Below, one piece after another: positions 43,075 through 51,552 of a DNA stretch of 64,000 nucleotides. Source of the DNA: JAKLQR01 sp963753165 (GTDB lineage: Bacteria; Nitrospirota; Thermodesulfovibrionia; Thermodesulfovibrionales; SM23-35). Both the position numbers and the translations under genes were made by a program. Under the pieces are notes generated by a model, which ran no database searches, was not told the origin of the DNA, and worked only from the letters and a program-made list of their open reading frames with translations. Location of the stretch: NCBI GenBank assembly GCA_963753165.1, contig CAVWBP010000002.1, positions 291,605-355,604 on the forward strand, in the 5' to 3' direction. Within the stretch, counting starts at the first letter, position 1, and each line of letters begins with the position of its first letter.

Positions 43075-45204
43075 ATGTTGCAACGCGTGTTCCCTTTTCT
43101 GGAATGGCTGAAAGGCTACAGATTCGACAAATTAAAGGCTGACGGAATAGCTGGGTTGACTGTTGCGTTGGTCCTTATCCCTCAATCCATGGCGTATGCC
43201 CAATTGGCGGGATTGCCATCCTATTATGGATTGTATGCAGCATTCCTCCCTCCCATGGTGGCTGCGTTATTCGGTTCCAGCCGGCAGCTTGCAACAGGTC
43301 CGGTGGCAGTCGTTTCGCTCATGACCTCGGCGTCTCTGAGCCCGCTTGCCACGCAGGGAAGCGAGAGCTATATCGGATACGCGATTCTGCTCGCCTTGAT
43401 TGTGGGACTTTTTCAGTTTCTTTTAGGTGTCCTGAGGCTTGGCCTGGTCGTCAATTTCCTCTCCCACCCGGTTGTGAATGGCTTTACGAACGCTGCCGCC
43501 CTGATTATTGCCACCTCTCAATTGTCGAAGATGTTCGGAGTGACTGTTGATAATGCAGAACATCATTATGAGACGATCACGCGGGTTGTTCAGGCGGCAA
43601 TACATTATACACACTGGCCTACGCTGATTATGGGCATCGGTGCGTTCGCGATAATGTTCATATTAAAAAAGATTTCTCCCAAAATCCCCAATGTCCTTGT
43701 CGCGGTTGCGATCACCACGGTTATTGCATGGGCGATAGGATTCGAACACAATGCCACGGTTGATATCGCAAGAATCGGGTCTCCAAAAGCAAAAGAACTT
43801 ATCGCAGACTTTAATAGATCTCAGGAAGAAATTTCAGCGCTCTCCAAACAACGGACGGAGATTACCAATCAGCTCGAAACACTCAAGGAGAGCAAGGACA
43901 AGATACCGTTCCTCAATATGAAATTGAATGAAGAAGTGATCAATACCCAAATGGAAGAGCTGAAAGAAAAAAATGGATCTCAGAGGAGCGAGATACGGGA
44001 CCTGCTTTTCTCGGGGGTAAAACAGCCCGACGGCTCCCTGACTTTTTATCTGAAGCCTGAAGTGCCCCAGGGTGCGGTTACGGACGACAGAGTATGGCGC
44101 ATCAGGGCCGGGAACAAACCGATAGAGGAGAGTTCCGTACAGATGAAAGGCGGCGGCGCGGTGGTCGGGAAAATCCCTGAAGGACTTCCCTCCTTTACGA
44201 TCCCGGCCATAACGGTAAAAAGTATTTTCCAACTCCTGCCGTATGCGATAATTATTTCCCTGCTGGGGTTTATGGAAGCGATCTCGATTGCAAAAGCCCT
44301 TGCCGGAAAAACAGGGCAGCGGCTGGACCCTAACCAGGAATTGATAGGCCAGGGGCTCTCAAATATTCTGGGTTCTGTCGGAAAAAGCTACCCGGTTTCC
44401 GGTTCTTTTTCCCGTTCGGCAGTCAATTTTCAGGCAGGGGGACTCACCGGGCTTTCGAGTGTGTTTACAAGCCTTACGGTAGTGATTGTGCTGTTGTTTT
44501 TTACCCCGCTGCTCTATCATCTCCCGCAGTCAGTGTTGGCGGCAGTCATCATGATGGCGGTTATCGGCCTCCTGAACGTCTCGGGCTTCATCCATGCCTG
44601 GAAGGCGCAGAAGTACGACGGGATAATCTCCGTTATATCGTTTGTCGCCACCTTAGCCTTTGCTCCTCACCTTGACAAGGGCATTATGATTGGCGTTGCG
44701 CTCTCTCTTTCGGTATTCTTATATAAGAGCATGAAGACGAAAATATCCCTCTTGTCAAGACATGAAGACAAATCGCTTCGCTGCATAGATACCCATGGCC
44801 TGCAGGAATGCGAGCATATCGCGGTTTTGAGGTTCGAAGGGCCGCTGTTCTTTGCGAACGCAAGTTATCTTGAAGACAGCATCAGAGGGATCATGCAGAC
44901 AAAAAAGAAATTAAAGCATATTGTCCTTGTGGCAAATGGCGTGAATGAGATGGATGCCTCGGGCGAGGAAACCTTGTCGCTGCTTGTGGACCGGGTCAGA
45001 AGCGCGGGGCTGGATATATCCCTGTGCGAAGTGAATGAAGCGGTTCTGAAAGTTCTCAGACGGACCCATCTGCTGGAAAAGATCGGACAGGACCATGTCC
45101 ATCCAACCCTTGACCAGGCAATAAACAGTGTTTACGCTGCTGCTCATCGGGAAACGACTGAGCAGCAATGTCCTCTTATGGCTGTATGCAGGCTGGAGGC
45201 TTAA
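43075..45204 (+). CDS. SulP family anion transporter with internal coiled-coil insertion
   Basis: 709 residues. The SulP membrane core (LIPQSMAYAQLAGLPSYYGLY, SSRQLATGPVAVVSLM) is followed by a STAS domain (about 570-690; ANGVNEMDASGEETLSLLVDRV). Between residues about 236 and 362, just before GKIPEGLPSFTIP, sits an extra hydrophilic segment with a coiled coil (SQEEISALSKQRTEITNQLETLKES) that normal SulP proteins lack. Sulfate or another anion is the likely substrate. AAGGAGAG precedes the ATG. Confidence 0.88.
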   Translation: MLQRVFPFLEWLKGYRFDKLKADGIAGLTVALVLIPQSMAYAQLAGLPSYYGLYAAFLPPMVAALFGSSRQLATGPVAVVSLMTSASLSPLATQGSESYIGYAILLALIVGLFQFLLGVLRLGLVVNFLSHPVVNGFTNAAALIIATSQLSKMFGVTVDNAEHHYETITRVVQAAIHYTHWPTLIMGIGAFAIMFILKKISPKIPNVLVAVAITTVIAWAIGFEHNATVDIARIGSPKAKELIADFNRSQEEISALSKQRTEITNQLETLKESKDKIPFLNMKLNEEVINTQMEELKEKNGSQRSEIRDLLFSGVKQPDGSLTFYLKPEVPQGAVTDDRVWRIRAGNKPIEESSVQMKGGGAVVGKIPEGLPSFTIPAITVKSIFQLLPYAIIISLLGFMEAISIAKALAGKTGQRLDPNQELIGQGLSNILGSVGKSYPVSGSFSRSAVNFQAGGLTGLSSVFTSLTVVIVLLFFTPLLYHLPQSVLAAVIMMAVIGLLNVSGFIHAWKAQKYDGIISVISFVATLAFAPHLDKGIMIGVALSLSVFLYKSMKTKISLLSRHEDKSLRCIDTHGLQECEHIAVLRFEGPLFFANASYLEDSIRGIMQTKKKLKHIVLVANGVNEMDASGEETLSLLVDRVRSAGLDISLCEVNEAVLKVLRRTHLLEKIGQDHVHPTLDQAINSVYAAAHRETTEQQCPLMAVCRLEA

Positions 45205-45223
45205 ATTTCATGGAGGGAGCAAA

Positions 45224-46450
45224 ATGTCAATAATTACAGTATTCGCAGGGAACTACTGCAATGAAGAAACCGCAATAAAGGAAATTCTCAGGCAAACAAG
45301 CTACAGGCATCTGACTGACGCTGATATCGTTGCAAAAGCGGCCGGCCTTTCGAACCTTTCTGAAAGCAAAATAACCAGGGCTTTTTCAGCAAAGACGTCT
45401 GTTTTCAATCAATTTACCCATGAAAAAGAACGTTCCATTGCATATCTTAAACTTGCCGTTGCGGAAATATTCGCCGAACACAAGGACAAAATTCTTCTTG
45501 CAGGGTTTACGAGCATCCTGGTGCCGGCAACAATCAGGCATGCTCTGAGAATTTGTCTCATCGCAGATATGAAGCACAGGGTTTCGGTAGCGACTTCTGG
45601 AGGAATGTCTGAAAGTGAAGCGCTCAAACTTATCCATAAGGGCGATGAAGAAAGAATGCTCTGGACGCAAAGCGTTCTGGAGAAAGACGATCCCTGGGAT
45701 GCCTCGATTTACGATATGGTATTGCCCTCCGATAAAATGTCGTTCACGGAGATTGCAGATTTAGTAGAAAAGACTTTGGACAAAGATATCCTGAAAGCTT
45801 CACCTGCCAGTGAAAAATCAATCGAGGATTTTCTCCTGGCAGCGAGGGTTGGGATCGCGTTGGCGAAAGAAGGACATTTTGTTGCCGCAGAGGCAGATGC
45901 GGGCGCAGTCACTTTCACGATCAATAAACATGTGCTGATGTTGCAGCGTCTGGAGGAAGAACTCCGGTCAGCAGCAGTAAAGGTCCCTGGGGTAAAGTCA
46001 GTCTCGACAAAAGTAGGCAAGAAATTCTATCAGGCTGATGTGTACAGAAAGTACGACCTTGAAACACCTTCCAAACTGCTCCTGGTTGATGATGAGAGAA
46101 AGTTTGTGCAGACGTTGTCCGAAAGATTACGTTTGAGGGAGATAGGTTCTGTGGTCGCCTATGACGGTGAAAGCGCCCTCGATTTAATCAAGGAAGAGGA
46201 GCCTGATGTCATGATTCTGGACCTGAAAATGCCGGGGATTGACGGCCTTGAGGTCCTGAAACGGGTAAAACAGACAAGCCCGAACATCGAAGTCATTATC
46301 CTCACCGGACATGGCTCGGAGGCAGACAAAAAGTTGTGTATGGACCTGGGGGCTTTTGCGTATCTCGAAAAACCGGTGGATGTGAATCTGCTCAGCGAGA
46401 CCATTAATAAAGCCAACGAAAAAATAAGGCAAAGCAGGGAGAATACCTAA
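45224..46450 (+). CDS. Cytidylate-kinase-like / BON-like / receiver fusion
   Basis: 408 residues from ATG 45224 behind GGAGGGAG. Part 1 (1-200) resembles the cytidylate-kinase-like family (LTDADIVAKAAGLS, YLKLAVAEIFAEHKDKILLAG) but its P-loop position reads GNYCNEETAI, so it may be inactive. Part 2 (about 205-285) is BON-like (DFLLAARVGIALAKEG, KVPGVKSVSTKVGKK). Part 3 (about 290-405) is a receiver with D in VMILDLKMPG and K in YLEKPVD. It follows SulP by 20 bases, so it probably transmits signals concerning the transporter. Confidence 0.82.
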   Translation: MSIITVFAGNYCNEETAIKEILRQTSYRHLTDADIVAKAAGLSNLSESKITRAFSAKTSVFNQFTHEKERSIAYLKLAVAEIFAEHKDKILLAGFTSILVPATIRHALRICLIADMKHRVSVATSGGMSESEALKLIHKGDEERMLWTQSVLEKDDPWDASIYDMVLPSDKMSFTEIADLVEKTLDKDILKASPASEKSIEDFLLAARVGIALAKEGHFVAAEADAGAVTFTINKHVLMLQRLEEELRSAAVKVPGVKSVSTKVGKKFYQADVYRKYDLETPSKLLLVDDERKFVQTLSERLRLREIGSVVAYDGESALDLIKEEEPDVMILDLKMPGIDGLEVLKRVKQTSPNIEVIILTGHGSEADKKLCMDLGAFAYLEKPVDVNLLSETINKANEKIRQSRENT

Positions 46451-46767
46451 CCCTATTCATAACGTGGACATCTGTTCTCATTGTAATAAATCCCCTTTGG
46501 AAAAGGGGGACAGCGGGGGATTTTTAAGGAAAAATAATGCTGCTTTTTGTTCATAAAATCTCCCCATCCCCTCTTTACCAAAGAGGGGGAGTGTATCCGG
46601 GAAAAATCACCTCTGCAGGGATAACAATGATGCTGAGAAATGTTTATGCAGGGAGGAATTCCCTTCTATGTTGCGAAAAACTTCAATTGCTTTCTCCCCC
46701 CTACAATGAATAAAATGAGAGAATATGACGATATTCCCGATACTCAACAAATTTTATTCATAGCCCT
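46451..46767. repeat. Gene-free interval with G/C-tract hairpin repeats
   Basis: 317 bases. Holds AATCCCCTTTGGAAAAGGGG, GGACAGCGGGGGATTTTT and a related CTCTTTACCAAAGAG hairpin near 46570, a common intergenic repeat style. No coding capacity seen. Confidence 0.55.
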
Positions 46768-49070
46768 ATGAAAGAAAAACAGAAGAAAAAAGTCCCCGAA
46801 AAGAAAACTCCGCGAAAGAGCCCGCGAAAAAAGGTCAAATGCTGGGAAGTCTTCGACTGTAATGAGCAGGCATGCCCTGCATATAAGTCGAGGAACACCA
46901 GATGCTGGTTATTTTCAGGAACCCACTGCCGGAGCGAGATACAGGGTGAATTCATCGAGAAGATGGAACTCTGTACCCATTGCAGAGTTTTCAAGGAGAA
47001 TATTGACCTGAACGCAATGACCAAGACCCTGGACACGATAGACGAGCAGTTCAGGGAATACAAGGAAATAGTGCAGTCCCGCGACAGAGAGCTTGAAGGG
47101 ATGAGCATGGAACTGGCTCTGAGCCTTTCGGAAGTATTCGAGGCGCTCAAGAAGATCTCTTCAGGAGACCCCACGGTGAGGATACCGGAAGAGTCCACCA
47201 TTGAATTGATAAACAAACTCAAGCATATTGTGAATCTTACTGCCAGGGAGATCGGCGAGATTGTGGACCAGTCTCACGAATTTGCCATTGTGCTTGCAGA
47301 GCATTTCGACATATTGCATAAAGTATCAAAGGGTGATCTGAGCGCCCGCGTATTCGGAGAATCCCAGGTTGAACTCCTGGAGTCCCTGAAAAGGGTCACG
47401 AATGAAATGATCGAAAGCATTTCGGACGAGATTACAAAAAGAAAACAGGCAGAAACAGAGTTGCTGCAGGCATATGATAATCTTGAACAACGCGTAAGGG
47501 AACGGACTTCTGAACTGCGGGTCATTAATGAGAGACTGTGGCATGAAATAGCAGAACGGAAGAAAGCCGAAGAAAACCTGCGGGAGGCAGAACTGCGCTA
47601 TCGTACTATCGCAGATTTTACCCATGACTGGGAGTATTGGGAATCACCCGATAAAACGCTGCGCTATGTGTCCCCTTCGAGTGAACGGATAACCGGGCAT
47701 AAAGCGTCTGAGTTTCTCGAAAACCCCCGTCTTCTCGACGAAATTATTTATCCGGAAGACAAAGAAATCTGGGCCAGCCATCACCATGAAGCACTCAAAG
47801 AGACTGACCTGCATGATATCACATTCCGAATCAAGAAAAGAGACGGTACCATCTGCTGGATTGAACATGTCTGTCAGCCGGTAATTGATAGCGGAGGAAA
47901 TTTTCTCGGGGTGCGGGCGAGTAACCGGAATATCACTATGCGCAAAAAAGCAGAGGAAAAACTCAGGGATGCGCTTTCCCTGCTCAGTACTACCCTTGAA
48001 TCAACTGCCGACGGTATTCTTGTCGTAGACATGAACGGGAAAATAGTGAGCTTCAACCAGAAAGTTCTCCATATGTGGAATATCCCGCAGTCCTTGACAG
48101 AGGAGAATGATTTCGACCATATCTTAACGCATATCCATGGGCAGTTAAGAGACCCTGACAATTTTCTGCAACGGGTCCGGGAATTGTATGCCCGGAATGA
48201 AAAAGAGGAGTCCGATGTCCTGGAGTTCTCGGATGACAGGTTTTTCGAGTACTATTCTCACCCGCAGATGATTGGTGATACTATCATAGGGCGGGTATGG
48301 AGTTTCCGTGATATTACCGAACGGAAAAGAGCCGAAAAAGCGCTCCGGGAGTCAGAACAGCTGCTCCTTCAGGCCCATAAAATGGAAGCCATCGGCCGGC
48401 TCGCTGCCGGTATCGCCCATGAGATTAATAACCCCCTTGCGATAATTAATGAGAAGGCCGGCCTGATCAAGGATTTTCTGGAGTTCTCCGGGGACCTTGA
48501 GCACGACAAGGAAAAATTCCTCGGCTTGATCCAGGGGATTTTTGAAGGGGTGATTCGTTGCCGGACTATCACCCACCGCCTCCTGGGGTTTTCAAGGCGG
48601 GTAGATGTATCATATAATACGATTGATCTGAACAATACGGTAAAAGAGGTAATAGAATTTGTTGAAAAGGAGATCCTGTATAAAAATATCCGTTTAGAGA
48701 TGAAACTGCGGGAAGACATCCCCGAAATTATTTCTGATAAAGGACAGCTTCAGCAGGTTTTTCTCAATATTCTGAATAATGCGGTGGATGCTGTTGATAA
48801 GGGGGGCTCATAAAAGTCATATCAGAGGTAAAGGATGAAGAAACCATGACCGTTTCAATTCAGGATAACGGACACGGCATTCCGGAACATATCGCGAAGC
48901 ACATTTTTGAACCGTTCTATACAACCAAGGATAAGGGAAGAGGGACCGGGCTTGGTCTGTCGATTTCCTATGGTATTATACGGAAACTGGGTGGTAATAT
49001 TCTCGTTCAGAGCGCAGTCAACCAGGGAACGACATTTACCATTGAGGTCCCATGTAAAAGCCAAAACTGA
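46768..49070 (+). pseudogene. Multi-PAS sensor histidine kinase, frameshifted before its ATPase C-terminus
   Basis: N-terminal Cys-rich CWEVFDCNEQACPAY...CWLFSGTHC (two-CW type), HAMP-like repeats (about 125-225), a coiled coil, two PAS domains (ADFTHDWEYW; STLESTADGILVVDMNGKI), H-box AAGIAHEINNPLAIINEKAG and N-box NILNNAVDAV. The frame stops at 48813 in a run of six G. A one-base gain there restores VISEVKDEETMTVSIQDNGHGIPEH and GRGTGLGLSISYGI. No membrane segment, so it is cytosolic. The homopolymer position makes a sequencing error plausible. Confidence 0.8.
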
Positions 49071-49085
49071 GTAAGGAGGGTCATT

Positions 49086-49466
49086 TTGCCAAAGACGAAA
49101 GTGCTTCTGGTGGATGATGAAGTGGAATTTGCCTCAGCGCTTGCCGAGAGGCTCCGGTTGCGCGGTTATGACGCAAAAACCGTATCCCGTGCCGAAAAAG
49201 CGCTGACGGATATCCAGAAGAATCCGCCTGACGTGATATTGCTTGATTTCAGAATGCCCGGCATGGACGGTCTGGAGGCCCTGAAGAGAATCAAAGAGAT
49301 AGCGCCTTCGATCGAGATTATCATGCTTACCGGGCTTGAAGATTCACAAAGCATTGAGGAAGCAAAAAAAAGCGGCGCTCCGGAATACATCATGAAGCCC
49401 GCTGATATCTATGAACTCATCGAGAAGATCGATCAGGCGAAGGAAAGATCCTCTGAACGGAAATAA
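49086..49466 (+). CDS. Stand-alone receiver protein A
   Basis: 126 residues from TTG 49086: KVLLVDDEVEFASALAERLRLRGYDAKTV, phospho-acceptor in VILLDFRMPGMDG, T in IIMLTG, K in YIMKPADI. No output domain. It follows the kinase at 15 bases and is nearly identical in pattern to the receivers at 51163 and in the 45224 fusion. Confidence 0.9.
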   Translation: MPKTKVLLVDDEVEFASALAERLRLRGYDAKTVSRAEKALTDIQKNPPDVILLDFRMPGMDGLEALKRIKEIAPSIEIIMLTGLEDSQSIEEAKKSGAPEYIMKPADIYELIEKIDQAKERSSERK

Positions 49467-49487
49467 CCGGAAAGCGCAGTCCTCTTC

Positions 49488-49928
49488 CTACCAGCCTTTT
49501 GCCTGAAGGATCTCCTTCACATGCGCTTCATGTTTTTTCTCTACAAGGATGATTCTCTTGCGTTTCGCTTCCGCAACCTTCTCCATGATCTTGTTCATAT
49601 CGGCAGGTTTTTCAAGGAAATCAACCGCCCCTTCTTTTATCGCCTCAACACCTTTCTCAACAGAGCCGTGGCCGGTCAGCATGATAATCTGCACATCGGG
49701 GTTTTCGCTCCTGATACGCTTGAGGGCTTCCATGCCGCTCATCCCCGGCATGGCGAGATCCAGGATGATCGCATCAAATTCTTTCCCTTTGACCTTTGAA
49801 AGCGCTTCCTCGCCGCTGCTGGATGTGTCGACCTTCATGCCGCGCCCTTCGAGCCTCTGTGAGAGAACTTTAAGGAACTGTTCCTCGTCATCCACTAATA
49901 AAATATCTGCTTTAATCTCTTCTGTCAT
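49488..49928 (-). CDS. Stand-alone receiver protein B
   Basis: 146 residues: ILLVDDEEQFLKVLSQRLEGRGMKV, AIILDLAMPGMSG, IIMLTGHGS, FLEKPADM, then a basic C-terminal tail (EAKRKRIILVEKKHEAHVKEIL). AGGAGGAGAAC precedes the ATG. It begins the third row of minus-strand signalling genes and is convergent with receiver A. Confidence 0.9.
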   Translation of the reverse strand: MTEEIKADILLVDDEEQFLKVLSQRLEGRGMKVDTSSSGEEALSKVKGKEFDAIILDLAMPGMSGMEALKRIRSENPDVQIIMLTGHGSVEKGVEAIKEGAVDFLEKPADMNKIMEKVAEAKRKRIILVEKKHEAHVKEILQAKGW

Positions 49929-50003
49929 GTTCTCCTCCTTCAGGGGGTCCTTCCCCTGTATTTCTTATGTTCTCTGAGATTTGCCGCTTTGTCGGAAAAG
50001 TGC

Positions 50004-50393
50004 CTATGGAGTCCTGGCACACTTCTCTCTGAACGCGTCCTTTATCTTGTCTGCCAGTGTCTCGATATCAGCAGGTTTTTTCAGGAAACCGAATCCTCCG
50101 AGCGTTCTTGCCTCCTCCTCCTCCTTATCGGTCCCGTGACCGGTAAGTATGATAACCTGAATATGGGAGTGGGTCTTTTTCACCTCTTTCAGTACTTCCA
50201 TCCCCTGCATACCTGGCATTCTCAGGTCGAGCACCATAACGTCCGGTTCTTCCTGCTTCAGTCTGGATAAGGCTTCTTCTCCGTTATAGACGGTTTCAAC
50301 CTGTAAATCTCTCATTTTCAGGCGCTGGGCAAGCGTATTGGCGAGCGCCACTTCATCATCTACTATCAGTACTTTAATGCCCGCCTGTTTCAT
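50004..50393 (-). CDS. Stand-alone receiver protein C
   Basis: 129 residues: KVLIVDDEVALANTLAQRLKMRDLQVETV, VMVLDLRMPGMQG, VIILTGHGTDKEEEE, FLKKPADIETLADK. No output domain. It lies between receiver B and the degenerate kinase, all on the minus strand. Confidence 0.9.
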   Translation of the reverse strand: MKQAGIKVLIVDDEVALANTLAQRLKMRDLQVETVYNGEEALSRLKQEEPDVMVLDLRMPGMQGMEVLKEVKKTHSHIQVIILTGHGTDKEEEEARTLGGFGFLKKPADIETLADKIKDAFREKCARTP

Positions 50394-50472
50394 GGGAAGC
50401 CTCCTTGGGACTGTTTAACTTTAACAACAAATCCTTTTCGCGGTCAAGTGGCAAAACCCCTCTCAAACCCTT

Positions 50473-51144
50473 CTAGGAAGCCATAAGAGGAAGCATAATT
50501 AAGGTCTCTCCTGCCCCCTCCCATACAATGTTCCCGTTGAGTTGTTTTATCGTCCTTTCGACCGTTTCATGAGGGACCGAAGGAACTTCGCTTTCCAGTT
50601 CCCGGACATTTCCTTCCGGAATAATCTTAATCTGCACTGCCTGATCAGCACCGGCAGTCTCTATCGTGATCCTGCTGTCTTGCTCAAGCTTCAGCAGCCC
50701 TTCATCAAGGACACTGAATACTATAAACTGAAGGAGAGACGGGTTGCTGTAAAGTGAAGGGAGGTCCTCCTGGAAATTCTTTATGAGGGTTATCTTCTTT
50801 TGCTTTGCAAACCTGGCCAGTAGGGCGATGAGTTCTTCAATGCTCTCATTGAGATTGAAGGACGAGAGTTCAGTGTCCATCCTGTGGGCAAACCGGTTCA
50901 GCGCCCGGAAATGCTCGTTTGCTCTTTTGATCTGATCTTCAACAGAGCGGATAATCTGAAGATACTCGGAGAGGTCTTTTTCGGAAGACTTCCCCATCTG
51001 TATCATATCCCCCATCAATCCGACAGATTCATTGATAATCGCGAGGTAATTTTTTGTTTCATGGGTGAATCCTGCCAGGATTTTTCCGATAAAATGCAAT
51101 TGCAGAAGCCTTAACTCCTGTTCGGACCTGTCATTGCTTTGCAT
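50473..51144 (-). CDS. Degenerate histidine-kinase-like protein
   Basis: 223 residues: the dimerisation H-box IGKILAGFTHETKNYLAIINESVGLMGDM keeps its histidine, but the C-terminal half has no DxGxG or GTGLGL box and no recognisable N-box beyond FSVLDEGLLKL. It probably cannot bind ATP. It may be a phosphotransfer partner or scaffold for the neighbouring receivers. Between receiver C and receiver D, same strand. Confidence 0.75.
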   Translation of the reverse strand: MQSNDRSEQELRLLQLHFIGKILAGFTHETKNYLAIINESVGLMGDMIQMGKSSEKDLSEYLQIIRSVEDQIKRANEHFRALNRFAHRMDTELSSFNLNESIEELIALLARFAKQKKITLIKNFQEDLPSLYSNPSLLQFIVFSVLDEGLLKLEQDSRITIETAGADQAVQIKIIPEGNVRELESEVPSVPHETVERTIKQLNGNIVWEGAGETLIMLPLMAS

Positions 51145-51162
51145 GTGACTCTCCCCTCCCCA

Positions 51163-51540
51163 TCAGACCTTTTCCCTTTTTTTCCGGGCCCTGTCGATCT
51201 TTGATGTCAGTTCATCGATGTCTATCGGTTTCATCATATATTCGAGGGCTCCGCTCTGCATCCCTTTTTGAACGCTTGCAACATCACCATGACCGGTGAG
51301 CATGAGCACCTCTATCGAGGGATCGAATTTCTTAATATTGCTGAGGATTTCCAGACCGTCCATCCCGGGGATTTTCAAGTCGAGCAGGACGACATCAGGA
51401 GGCGACTCGTGGAAGAGGGCCATTGCCTCCAATCCGTTCGACGCGGTCCTTACCTCGTAATTCCGCATCTGCAGTCTCTCTGCGAGCGCTGATGCGAACT
51501 CTACCTCATCGTCAACTAAAAGCACCTTCGTCCGAATCAT
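51163..51540 (-). CDS. Stand-alone receiver protein D
   Basis: 125 residues: MIRTKVLLVDDEVEFASALAERLQMRNYEVRTA, VVLLDLKIPGMDG, VLMLTGHGD, YMMKPIDIDEL. It shares the LLVDDEVEFASALAERL block with receiver A. It lies directly downstream of the membrane kinase (12 bases) and is its likely partner. Confidence 0.9.
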   Translation of the reverse strand: MIRTKVLLVDDEVEFASALAERLQMRNYEVRTASNGLEAMALFHESPPDVVLLDLKIPGMDGLEILSNIKKFDPSIEVLMLTGHGDVASVQKGMQSGALEYMMKPIDIDELTSKIDRARKKREKV

Positions 51541-51552
51541 TTCCTGTCCTCC

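Noticed and set aside
46460..46640. Riboswitch or sRNA in the 46.5 kb gap
   Set aside because: The hairpins are G/C-tract repeats typical of dispersed elements; no conserved aptamer core visible.
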